NCBI GenBank assembly: GCA_963830775.1
Contig: CAWHNT010000011.1
Span: forward strand, 62,001-126,000
Direction: 5' to 3'
Length of the DNA: 64,000 nt
Origin: CAWHNT01 sp963830775
GTDB lineage: Bacteria; Pseudomonadota; Alphaproteobacteria; Geminicoccales; Geminicoccaceae
The notes below the pieces were generated by a model. That model made no database searches. It was not told the origin of the DNA and saw only the letters and a program-made list of their open reading frames with translations. Made by a program: the position numbers and the translations under genes. Positions 36,244 to 45,587 of the stretch are shown piece by piece (within the stretch, counting starts at the first letter, position 1; every line of letters begins with the position of its first letter).

Positions 36244-38913
36244 ATGGACCGAGCTACCGACGTGGTGGACCGCCCCGGAGCTGCTGCCGCCGAGGCCTTG
36301 CCGGCCGAGCGTGCGCGCCTTGCCGCCGCCGACAGCGGCCAGGAGCGCTGGCGCTTCTGGGGCCCTTATCTCAGCGAGCGGCAGTGGGGCACGGTGCGCG
36401 AGGACTACAGCCCTTACGGCAATGCCTGGGACTACTTCCCGCACGACCACGCCCGCTCCCGCGCCTACCGCTGGGGCGAGGACGGCATCGCCGGCATCTC
36501 CGACGACCAGCAGCGCTTGTGCCTGGCGCTCGCCTTGTGGAACGGCAAGGACCCGATCCTGAAGGAGCGCCTGTTCGGCCTCACCAACGGCGAGGGCAAC
36601 CACAGCGAGGACGTGAAGGAGCTCTACTACTATCTCGACGCCACCCCGACCCACTCCTACCTCAAGTTCCTCTACAAGTACCCGCAGGCGGCAGTTCCCC
36701 TACGGCCATCTGGTCGAGGAGAACCGGCGCCGCGGCAAGGGCGACCTCGAGTTCGAGCTGATCGACACCGGCGTCTTCGAGGACGACCGCTACTTCGACG
36801 TCGTGGTCGAGTACGCCAAGGCCTCGCCCGAAGACATTCTGATGCTGGTCACGGTCCACAATCGCGGGCCCGAGCCGGCGAGCCTCGACGTGCTGCCGCA
36901 GCTCTGGTTCCGCAACATGTGGTCCTGGAAGGCCGACGCGCGCCGCCCCGGCCTCTTCGCCGCCAGCCGACGGGATCGGCGTGCAGAGCCGCGTCTTCGG
37001 CAACTATCGCCTCTACTGCGAAGGCTCGCCCGAGCTCCTGTTCTGCGACAACGACACCAACCCCCGCCGCCTCTACGGCATGGCGGACGCCCACGGCTAC
37101 TTCAAGGACGGCATCAACGACCATGTCGTGGCCGGTGCCGCCGATGCCGTGAACCCCGACCGCAGCGGCACCAAGGCCGCCGCCCGCTACCGGCTGGCCG
37201 TGCCGCCGCGGGGCGAGGCCCGCTTGCGCCTGCGCCTGAGTGCCGTGGCTCCCGCCGGCGGTGCGTTCGCCGACTTCGACGAGGTCATGGCCCGGCGCCG
37301 TGCCGAGGCGGACGAGTTCTATGCCGAGCTGCAGAAGGACATCGCCAGCGAGGATGCCCGCGCCGTCCAGCGCCAGGCCTTGGCCGGCATGATCTGGAGC
37401 AAGCAGTTCTTCCACTACGACATCCGCAAGTGGCTGGAGGGCGACCCGACCCAGCCCCCGCCGCCCGAAGGGCGCAAGCACGGCCGCAACAGCGACTGGC
37501 GGCACCTGAACAATGCCGACGTGATCTCGATGCCGGACAAGTGGGAGTACCCCTGGTACGCGGCCTGGGATCTGGCCTTCCACTGCGTGCCGCTCGCCCT
37601 GGTCGATCCCGAGTTCGCCAAGTCTCAGCTCATCCTGCTGACGCGCGAATGGTACATGCACCCGAACGGCCAGATGCCGGCCTACGAGTGGCAGTTCGGC
37701 GACGTGAACCCGCCCGTCCATGCCTGGGCCACCTGGCGGGTCTACGAGATCGACAAGGAGCGGCGGGGCGGGGAGGGCGACCGCGACTTCCTGGAGCGCG
37801 TGTTCCACAAACTGATGCTGAACTTCACCTGGTGGGTGAACCGCAAGGACGCCGCCGGGCGCAACATCTTCCAGGGCGGCTTCCTGGGCCTCGACAATAT
37901 CGGCGTCTTCGACCGCTCGGCCCCTCTGCCGACCGGCGGCTACATCAACCAGGCCGACGGCACCGCCTGGATGGCGATGTACTCGCTCAACCTGATGAAG
38001 ATCGCGCTCGAGCTGGCGCTGCACGACCATGTCTACGAGGACATCGCCACCAAGTTCTTCGAGCACTTCCTCCTCATCGCCGAGGCGATGACCAACATCG
38101 CCGGGGCCGAGATCGGGCTCTGGGACGAGGAGGACCAGTTCTACTATGACGAGCTGAACTTCCCGGACGGGCGCGTCATGCCGCTCCGGGTCCGCTCCAT
38201 GGTGGGGCTGATCCCGCTCTTCGCCGTCGAGGTGCTGGAGCCCGACACGCTGGCCAAGCTCCCGGGCTTCCATCAGCGCCTGAAGTGGTTCCTGAAGAAC
38301 CATCCCGAGCTGCACGACCTGGTCTCGCGCTGGGAGGATCCGGGTACGGGCGAGCGCCGCCTGCTCTCGCTCCTGCGCGGCCACCGCATGAAGCGGCTCC
38401 TGCGCGCGCATGCTGGACGAGACCGAGTTCCTCTCACCCTACGGCGTGCGCGCGCTCTCCAAGTTCCACGAGGCCAATCCCTACCGCTTCCACTGGGCCG
38501 GGCAGGAGATCAGCGTCGGCTACCAGCCGGCCGAGTCCGACAGCGGCCTCTTCGGCGGCAACTCGAACTGGCGCGGGCCGATCTGGTTTCCGGTCAACTA
38601 CCTGCTGATCGAATCGATCCGCAAGTTCCACAAATATTACGGCGACGACTTCCGGGTCGAGTGCCCGACCGGCTCCGGCAACTTCCTCAGCCTGCAGGAG
38701 GTCGCCCGCGAGCTGGGCCACCGCTTGTGCAACATCTTTCTAAAGGATGCCACCGGCCGCCGGCCGGTCTTCGGCGACAACGCGAAGATGCAGAACGACC
38801 CGCATTTCCGCGACCACGTGCTCTTCTACGAGTACTTCCACGGCGACACCGGCCGCGGTGTCGGCGCCTCGCACCAGACCGGCTGGACGGGGCTCGTCGC
38901 CAAGCTGCTCTAG
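36244..38913 (+). CDS. MGH1-type/GH63 family glucosidase, three frameshifts
   Basis: About 889 residues. N-terminal 'ERWRFWGPYLSERQWGTVRE' and 'DDQQRLCLALALWNGKDPIL' are typical of this bacterial GH63-like group, followed by 'NGEGNHSEDVKELYYYLDAT'. The catalytic barrel contains 'WEYPWYAAWDLAFHCVPLAL', 'YEWQFGDVNPPVHAWATWRV', 'GFLGLDNIGVFDRSAPLPTG' and 'NQADGTAWMAMYSLNLMKIA'. It ends with 'NSNWRGPIWFPVNYLLIESI'. Frame changes lie near 36685, 36968 and 38407. Family members act on alpha-glucosides such as mannosylglycerate/glucosylglycerate or trehalose-like substrates, releasing a single glucose. No signal peptide. Cotranscription with the debranching enzyme and the SDR is strongly suggested by spacings of 13 and 34 bp. 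Confidence 0.88.
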
Positions 38914-38947
38914 CCGCTCTCTACCCCCTTCATCCCTGGAGATCGTC

Positions 38948-39808
38948 ATGCGTACCGTCCTCACGGACGGGCACCCGCCCGTCGTCATGCCCTCATGCCA
39001 GGTCCGCCGCGTCCTCAAGGGCCAGAAGGCGCTCGTCACCGGTGCCAGCTCCGGCATCGGCAAGGCGGTCGCCATCGCCTTGGGCCAAGCCGGCGCCGAC
39101 GTGGTGGTCAACTACGTTGCCGGTCCCGAGCAGGCCGAGCTGGTGGCCGACGAGATCCGCCGCGAGGGTGTCCGCGCCATTGCGCACCAGGCCGACGTGA
39201 GCCAGGAGGACCAGGTCCAGGCCATGTTCGCCCGCATGGCCGGGGAGCTCGGCGGCATCGACATCCTGGTCGCCAACGCCGGCCTGCAGAAGGACGCGCC
39301 GCTCGAAGCAGATGACGCTCAAGGACTGGAACACCGTCATCGGCGTCAACCTCACCGGCCAGTTCCTCTGTGCGCGCGGAGGCCGTGCGCGCCTTCAGGC
39401 GCCAGGGGGTTCGCCCCGACGTCTCCTGCGCCGCCGGCAAGATCGTCTGCATGAGCTCGGTCCACGACACCATCCCCTGGGCCGGGCACGTGAACTATGC
39501 CGCCAGCAAGGGCGGGCGTGATGCTGATGATGAAGAGCATCGCCCAGGAGGTGGCGCCCTGGCGCATCCGGGTGAACGCGATCGCCCCGGGTGCGATCCG
39601 CACGCCGATCAACCGCGCGGCCTGGGAGACGCCGGAGGCCTATGCCGACCTGATGCGGCTGATCCCCTACAAGCGGATCGGCGAGCCCGAGGACATCGCC
39701 CGGGCTGCCGTGTGGCTGGCCTCGGACGAGGCCGACTACCTGACCGGGACCACGCTCTACGTGGATGGCGGGATGACGCTCTATCCCGGGTTCGAGGCGG
39801 GGGGTTAG
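38948..39808 (+). CDS. SDR oxidoreductase, glucose 1-dehydrogenase-like, three frameshifts
   Basis: About 286 residues from ATG 38948 with GGAG upstream. Cofactor motif 'ALVTGASSGIGKAVAIALGQ', 'GIDILVANAGLQKDAPLE', catalytic Ser in 'IVCMSSVHDTIPWAGHVNYA' followed by YxxxK as 'YAASK', and 'RVNAIAPGAIRTPINRAAWE'. Frames change near 39305, 39380 and 39515. 'GEPEDIARAAVWLASDEADY' and 'TGTTLYVDGGMTLYPGFEAG' are typical of glucose 1-dehydrogenases, which oxidise glucose to gluconolactone with NAD(P)+. Placed between a glucosidase and a membrane channel, oxidation of the liberated glucose is a reasonable inference. Confidence 0.87.
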
Positions 39809-39813
39809 GGAGC

Positions 39814-40608
39814 ATGGCAACGGCGGGGCCCATGGGGACACTGGCCCGGCACTGGCCCGAATATCTGATGGAGGCCTGGGGTCTCGGCACCTTCATGGTC
39901 TCGGCGGGCTTGTGCACGGTGCTGGTGATCCACCCGGCCTCGCCGCTGGCCACGCTCGACCCTCTCCTCCAGCGGGCGCTGATCGGCAGCCTCATGGGTC
40001 TCACCGCCGTGGGCATCATCTATTCGCCCTGGGGCCGGCAGTCGGGTGCCCATCTGAACCCGGCCGTCACGCTGACCTTCTTCCGCCTGGGCAAGGTCGC
40101 CGGCTGGGATGCCGTGTTCTACGTCGTGGCCCAGATCCTGGGCGGCCTTGCCGGCGTGCTGCTGGTCCTGCTCGCATTGCGGGCAGCTTTCGCCGACCCG
40201 CCGGTGGCCTATGTCGCCACCCTTCCAGGGCCGGCCGGCCCGGCCGTCGCCTTCGTGGCCGAGGCGCTGATCTCCTTCGGCCTGATGCTGATGGTGCTGC
40301 TCACCACCAACAGCGCCCGCCTGATGCGCTTCACCGGCCTCTTCGCGGGCTGCCTCGTCGCCCTCTACATCACCATCGAGGCCCCGCTCTCGGGCATGAG
40401 CATGAACCCGGCCCGCACCCTGGCCTCGGCCCTGCCCGGCCACCTCTTCGAGGGCCTGTGGATCTACCTCACCGCACCGCCGCTCGGCATGCTGCTTGCG
40501 GTCGAGGCCTATCGGCTGATCGCGCGCACGCCGCGCGTGCTCTGCGCCAAGCTCAACCACCACACCCACCGCCGCTGCATCTTCCGCTGCGGCTACCAGG
40601 AGCACTGA
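39814..40608 (+). CDS. aquaporin/aquaglyceroporin (MIP family)
   Basis: 264 residues from ATG 39814 (ggttagggagc upstream). Six membrane helices are evident. Both pore-lining NPA loops are intact: 'SGAHLNPAVTLTFFRLG' and 'GMSMNPARTLASALPGH' (Asn-Pro-Ala). It starts 5 bp after the SDR stop. A C-terminal cytoplasmic tail 'NHHTHRRCIFRCGYQEH' is rich in His/Cys, unusual for the family, and might bind metal. It conducts water or small polyols such as glycerol; selectivity cannot be judged by eye. Presence inside a sugar-enzyme operon suggests uptake or release of a polyol or osmotic relief. Confidence 0.92.
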   Translation: MATAGPMGTLARHWPEYLMEAWGLGTFMVSAGLCTVLVIHPASPLATLDPLLQRALIGSLMGLTAVGIIYSPWGRQSGAHLNPAVTLTFFRLGKVAGWDAVFYVVAQILGGLAGVLLVLLALRAAFADPPVAYVATLPGPAGPAVAFVAEALISFGLMLMVLLTTNSARLMRFTGLFAGCLVALYITIEAPLSGMSMNPARTLASALPGHLFEGLWIYLTAPPLGMLLAVEAYRLIARTPRVLCAKLNHHTHRRCIFRCGYQEH

Positions 40609-40611
40609 TCC

Positions 40612-42021
40612 ATGCACGACGTCATCGTGGTCGGCTCCGGCGCCGGCGGTGCCGCCGCGGCCTACCGGCTCGCCAAACGCGGCCTCTCCGTCCTGATGCT
40701 GGAGAAGGGCAAGGCCCTGCCGCGCGACGGCAGCACGCTCTCCACCCTGGAGGTGTTCAGGAACGGCAAGTTCAAGAACAAGGAGCCCTGGTACGACAGC
40801 AAGGGCCAGCAGTTCATTCCCAGCGAGTATTACAATGTCGGCGGCAAGACGAAGTGGTACGGTGCTGCCCTCCTGCGCTTCTCGCCGCACGAGTTCGAGG
40901 CCGACGCCGATCACCAGTGCCTGGCCTGGCCGTTCGGCTACGAGGAGCTGCGGCCCTATTACGACGAGGCCGAGCAGCTCCTGCACGTCAACCGCTTCCC
41001 CAACGGCGCCGAGCTCCAGCGCCTGGTCGACCATATCTGCCGCCACGACCCGAGCTGGCGCTCCGAGCCGCTGCCCTTGGGCCTGAAGCCCGAGATCCTG
41101 GAGGACGAGCAGGAGGCCAAGCATTTCGACGGCTACGCCTCGGTCGCCGGCTACAAGGCCGATGCCGAGCGCAACCTGATCGAGGCCATCGAGGGCCTGC
41201 CCAACTTCACGCTCCTGACCAAGAAGAAGGTCGTGGGCTTCCTCCACCCCGAGACCGAGCCCGGCCGCATCGAGGGCGTGGTCTGCCGCGACGGCAGCTA
41301 CTACCCTGCCCGGCACGTGGTGCTGGCCGCCGGTGCGATGACCTCGCCCCGCCTCCTCCAGGACCACATGGCCGCGAACGGCCTCGATCTGCCTTGTGCC
41401 GAGGCCGTGGGCGGCAACTTCAAGTTCCACCTCAACAGTGCCCTGATCGCCTTCTCGCCCTTCACCCGGCACGACGTGCTGCGCAAGACCGCGATCTTCT
41501 TCAACGACAGCCACCCGCACACCACCGTGCAGTGCCTGGGCTGGCTCGACGGCGAGCTGCTCGCGACCGAGATCCCGGCCGCCGTCCCCCGCTTCCTCGC
41601 CAACGCCGCCGGTGCCCGCGCCATCGGCTTCTTCGTCACCACCGAGGACGGCTCCAGCCCCGCCAACAAGGTGATCTCGGGCGACGGCGAGATACCGACC
41701 CTCGACTACGACCTGGACCGCATCCCCTCGTCCAAGACGGAGCACGAGGCGGCCATCGCCGACTTCACCCACCGCCTGCTGCGTGCCGGCCTCGTCGGCA
41801 TCGACCGCTATGTCGGCATGGCCGGCACCGCCCACGCTTTGGGCTCGATGGTCACCGGCCACGACCCCGTCCGCTCGGTGGTCGATCCCCTGGGCAAGGT
41901 GCACGGCATGGAGGGCCTCCACGTCGCCGACGGCAGCGTGCTCGCCCGCTCCAGCCGGGTGAACCCGGCGCTCACGATCTATGCCTGGGGCCTGCGCCTC
42001 GGCGAGCGCCTCGCGGTCTGA
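40612..42021 (+). CDS. GMC family oxidoreductase
   Basis: 469 residues, 3 bp after the aquaporin stop. FAD fold 'DVIVVGSGAGGAAAAYRLAK', then 'YYNVGGKTKWYGAALLRFSP' (GMC GGS-like loop), 'RHVVLAAGAMTSPRLLQDHM', and the C-terminal catalytic region 'MAGTAHALGSMVTGHDPVRS' plus 'VADGSVLARSSRVNPALTIY' containing the conserved His and Asn. No signal sequence, so cytoplasmic. GMC enzymes oxidise alcohols or sugars; relatives include glucoside 3-dehydrogenases and gluconate dehydrogenases. The enzyme is about 60-80 residues shorter than many sugar oxidases. It is the fifth member of the operon and probably acts on the product of the glucosidase/SDR steps. Confidence 0.9.
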   Translation: MHDVIVVGSGAGGAAAAYRLAKRGLSVLMLEKGKALPRDGSTLSTLEVFRNGKFKNKEPWYDSKGQQFIPSEYYNVGGKTKWYGAALLRFSPHEFEADADHQCLAWPFGYEELRPYYDEAEQLLHVNRFPNGAELQRLVDHICRHDPSWRSEPLPLGLKPEILEDEQEAKHFDGYASVAGYKADAERNLIEAIEGLPNFTLLTKKKVVGFLHPETEPGRIEGVVCRDGSYYPARHVVLAAGAMTSPRLLQDHMAANGLDLPCAEAVGGNFKFHLNSALIAFSPFTRHDVLRKTAIFFNDSHPHTTVQCLGWLDGELLATEIPAAVPRFLANAAGARAIGFFVTTEDGSSPANKVISGDGEIPTLDYDLDRIPSSKTEHEAAIADFTHRLLRAGLVGIDRYVGMAGTAHALGSMVTGHDPVRSVVDPLGKVHGMEGLHVADGSVLARSSRVNPALTIYAWGLRLGERLAV

Positions 42022-42035
42022 GGCGGAATTGAACC

Positions 42036-43020
42036 ATGCGCGCCCTGACCCTCGCTTTCCTCCTCCTCGCCGGCGGTGCCGCTGCCGACGAGCTCCGCGT
42101 CGAACTCGGTGGCGATCACCGTCTCCGACATGGACCGCGCCTTGCCGTTCTACACCGAGGTCCTCCCCTTCGAGCTCGTCTCCGACCACGAGCAGGCCGG
42201 CCCCGCCATCGCCCACCTCATGGGCGTCTTCGGTGCCCGGACCCGCACCGTCCGCCTGCGCCTCGGCACGGAGGCGATCGAGCTCGTCGACTTCCTGGCA
42301 CCCGAGGGCCGGCCGATCCCACCCGACAGCCGCAGCAACGATCTCTGGTTCCAGCACGTGGCCCTGATCGTCAGCGACATGGACGCGGCCTACCGGCGCT
42401 TGCGCGAGCACGACGTCACCCACGCCTCCAGCGGCCCGCAGACGCTCCCCGCCTGGAACCCCAACGCCGGCGGCATCAAGGCCTTCTACTTCAAGGACCC
42501 GGACGGCCATAACCTCGAGATCCTCCAGTTCCCGCCGGGCAAGGGCGACCCGCGCTGGCAGGCCAAGGACCGCCTCTTCCTCGGCATCGACCACACCGCC
42601 ATCGCCGTCGACGACACCGAGCGCAGCCTCGCCTTCTGGCAGGGCGTGCTGGGCTTCCAGGTGGCCGGGCAGTCCGAGAACTACGGCCCCGAGCAGGAGG
42701 AGCTGAACAACGTCTTCGGCGCCCGCCTCCAGATCACCGGCCTCCGGGCTCCCGGCGGCGGGATCGGGGTCGAGTTCCTGGACTATCTCTCCCCCAGCAC
42801 CGGCCGCCCCGCCCCGGTCGATGGCCTGAGCAACGACCTCTGGCACTGGCACGTCAGCCTCGACGCGGCCGACCCGGGTGCCCTCATGGCACCGCGTGCG
42901 CCATGCCCGCCACGACTGGGTGTCGCCCGGCCTCGTCACCGGGCTCGACCCGGCTGCCGGCCCGGCCGAGGCGGGCATGGTCCGCGATCCCGACCGGCAT
43001 GCAGTGCTGATCGGGGCTAG
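42036..43020 (+). CDS. exported tandem VOC (glyoxalase-fold) protein, two frameshifts
   Basis: About 325 residues. A short signal peptide 'MRALTLAFLLLAGGAAADEL' is followed, after a frame change near 42110, by two VOC modules. Module 1: 'SVAITVSDMDRALPFYTEVL', 'HVALIVSDMDAAYRRLREHD', 'KAFYFKDPDGHNLEILQFPP'. Module 2: 'GIDHTAIAVDDTERSLAFWQ', 'LSNDLWHWHVSLDAADPGAL', then a frame change near 42885 and 'MVRDPDRHAVLIGAS'. Candidate metal ligands (His/Glu) sit on the expected strands ('FQHVALI', 'HNLEILQ', 'IDHTAIA'). The end is close to the IS630 relic at 43075, so the C-terminus may be affected by insertion. Periplasmic lyase, dioxygenase or isomerase functions are all possible; the operon context suggests sugar-derived ketones. 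Confidence 0.75.
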
Positions 43021-43074
43021 TGCATCCTCATCGGACCCCTTGTGCGAGCTGGTTTCCGGTCCGATCTGGCCGGG

Positions 43075-44115
43075 ATGCATCCGCCCATCTTCGTCCGCAA
43101 GCCGAGCGCTGAGGAGCGCGCCCGGCTTGAAGCGGGCTTGCGCGCGTCGGACGCCTTCACCGTCCGGCGCGCTCAGATCGTGCTCCTGAGTGCCGAGGGT
43201 CGTCGCCGCGGGAGATCGCGCGCGGTCTGCGTTGCGCGGTGCAGACGGTGCGCAACGGCATCAGCGCCTTCAACGCCAACGGCGTGGCGAGCCTCATGGC
43301 CGCCTCATCGCGGCTGAAGAGTGCTGCCCGGTGCTGGGCGAGGTGGAGCGGGAGCGGCTGCGCGCCATCCTGCACCAGCCGCCGCGTGCCTTCGGCCACG
43401 CCCGCAGCACCTGGACACTGGCGCTCTTGGCGGAGGTGGCGCAGGCGGAGGGGCTGAGCGCCTCCGTGCTGTCCATCGAGACCATCCGCCAAGCGCTGCT
43501 CCGCCTGGAGGTTGGTGGAGCGGGCCAAGCGCTGGCTCACCAGCCCGATGCGGCTTACGGCAAACGCCGCCGCGACCGGCTGATCAGCTTGGCCAGGGCG
43601 ACGGACGGGCGCTGGGCTGAGGACGAGGTCTGGTTCTCGCGCTGCGCCAAGCGGCTCTGCACGCTGGGCGGCACCTGGCGAACGCCTCGCCGGCATGCAT
43701 GCACGATCCCGCGGACCCGAGGCGAAGGCGCTGGCCTGCTAGGGCCTGTGGCTGCCAGGGGCGAGCGGATGCTGCTGCGGTCGTGGCGGGCCGGCCGGTG
43801 AGCCGGTGAGCGCTTCTCGCCTGGGTGGCCGAGCGCCTCGCGGCTGAGGGCATGCGCGCGCGGCGCTGGTGTGGGACAAGCCGCTTGGCATGTCAGCCGC
43901 GAGGTCCATGGCTGGGTCAGGGACCACAACCGTCGGGTCAAGCGTGAAGGCGGCTGAAGCCAGCTGATTTGGCGGGCCCAGCAGAGCCCGTGGCTCAACC
44001 GGACGAGCCCGCTGGGCGCACGGCAGACGAGCGGTCACCGAGTCGGACGCAGCTCACCGGCGACGAGCTCTAGCGCCGGCTTGGAGCATTACCGCTGCTA
44101 CGCTTGCGCTTGGCA
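43075..44115 (+). mobile_element. IS630-family transposase relic
   Basis: Read across frames: 'MHPPIFVRKPSAEERARLEA', 'SDAFTVRRAQIVLLSAEGR', an HTH like 'CAVQTVRNGISAFNANGVAS', 'FGHARSTWTLALLAEVAQAE', 'SIETIRQALLRLEVG', then near the end an IS630 DDE block ('WHVSREVHGWVRDHNRRVKR', 'SPWLN', a Glu-containing 'AVTESD'). There are many frame changes and parts of the catalytic middle (43640-43860) are unreadable, so it is inactive or heavily miscalled. It differs from the intact-looking element at 47303. Terminal repeats were not resolved. Confidence 0.7.
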
Positions 44116-44136
44116 TAGCTCGCCTGAAGCTAGGCC

Positions 44137-45587
44137 TTAACGAGCCCGACGCCGTGAGGCCGCCGCCTCGTGCCGCAGCGCCGTCTGGTCGGCCTCGCTG
44201 ACGGCGAGCGCTGCCTCGGGCCCGGAGAGCGGCGGGATCTCCTCGTCGTAGAGCCAGGCCTCGAGCAGGTCGCGCACGCCCTGGTCCTTGCTCACCTGGA
44301 CGGCAAGCTTGATGAAGTCGGCGGAGGTGGCGTTTCCGCCGGCGTAGCGCTTGTGCCAGGTCCGGAGGATGTCGAAGAACGTCTCGTCGCCGACCCGCAG
44401 CCGGAGCGAATGCAGGGTCAAGGCCCCGCGGTCGTAGGTGTTGGGCTCGAAGATCTCTTCGGGCTCGCTGACCACGGCCGGGCCGATGCCGGCCTTCTTC
44501 GTATCGCGGTAGAGCTGGCGCAGCGCGGCGTTGAACGCCTTCCGATCGTCCCGAAAGATCCACAGATACTCGAAATAGGTGGCGAAGCCCTCGGCCAGCC
44601 AGAGGTCGCGCCACTCGGCGATCGTCACCGAATCGCCGAACCACTGGTGGGCCAGCTCGTGCGCCACCGTGGACTCGCCGATGCCGCTCCGGAACGTCGA
44701 CATCGATTGGGTCTCGAGCGAGTAGTAGAGCTCGGGATCGTCGATCACGACCGAGCCGTAGGAGCGGAACGGGTAGGGCCCGGCGAACTTCTCGAAGGCT
44801 GCCAGCATCTCGGGCGTCTTGCGGAAGGCGGCCAGGGTCTGGGCGGGTGTCTTGGCAGTGGTGTAGAGGCGGATCGGGATGCCCTTGCCCGCCTTGAGCG
44901 TCTCCTCCTCCCAGCGGCCGACATGGACGATGGCCAGATAGCTCGCCATCGGCTCTTTCTGGTCCCAGACGAAGCGGCGCTTGGAGCCCTCGTTCGTGGT
45001 CGACAGCAGCACGCCGTTGCTCACGGCCTGGAAGGGCTTGTCGACCGTGACCGTGATCCGATAGCTCGCCTTGTCGGTGGGCTCGTCGTTGACCGGGTAC
45101 CAGGTGGAGGATCCCACGGGCTCGCTCAGCGTGTAGGAGACGTTCTGGTAGGTGAGCCAGCCCAGCGGCAGGAGGTCCGGGTCGTCCGAGGTCGGATCGT
45201 CGATCCCTTCGGGTTCGCCCGCATAGTCCACCTCGACCGTGAACCGCTTGCCCTTGGCGATTGCTTGGCCGGCTGGATGCGCAGCTTGCCATCCTCGCGG
45301 CTGAACAGGGCGCCTGTGCCGTCGACCGCGACCCGGCTGACCTCGAGGCCGGCAAGGTCGAGCGTGAAGCTCGCGAGCCTGGCCGTGGCCCGGACCGTGA
45401 GCACCGCCTTGCCGGCCTCGATCCGCTGCTCATCGGGGTCGATCGCCAGCGTCAGGTCGTAGTGCTGGACGTCGTAACCGTTGTTGCCGAACTCGGGGAA
45501 GAAGTCGTCGATCGCGTGCGCCGCGTGACCACCCGCGAGTGCTAGAGCAAGCGCCAGCGGAAGCGCCGGGCGGAGTGCCTTGAGCAA
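44137..45587 (-). CDS. exported M1-family metallopeptidase, one frameshift
   Basis: About 483 residues. The start is placed at TTG 45587 after gaggaggag. A signal peptide 'LLKALRPALPLALALALAGG' precedes the mature 'IDDFFPEFGNNGYDVQHYDL', the usual M1 beginning. The zinc site is intact: HExxH in 'ESTVAHELAHQWFGDSVTIA' with the third ligand Glu in 'DLWLAEGFATYFEYLWIF'. In place of the GAMEN exopeptidase loop there is 'SVVIDDPELYYSLETQSMST', so specificity may differ from PepN. The frame changes near 45260. The C-terminal domain is short compared with PepN (about 880 residues), matching the compact bacterial M1 group. Presumably periplasmic peptide trimming. Confidence 0.88.

Noticed and set aside
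39805..43080. A 1091-codon minus-strand open frame
   Set aside because: It is an antisense shadow of the aquaporin, GMC and VOC genes. Its composition is Glu/Val/Gly/Asp-biased, as expected for the complement of GC-rich coding DNA, and no family motif appears.
43018..44136. A second intact IS630 element with terminal repeats
   Set aside because: A TA is present near 43018, but I could not pair convincing inverted repeats with the 44.1-kb side and the transposase is badly broken, so only a relic is claimed.
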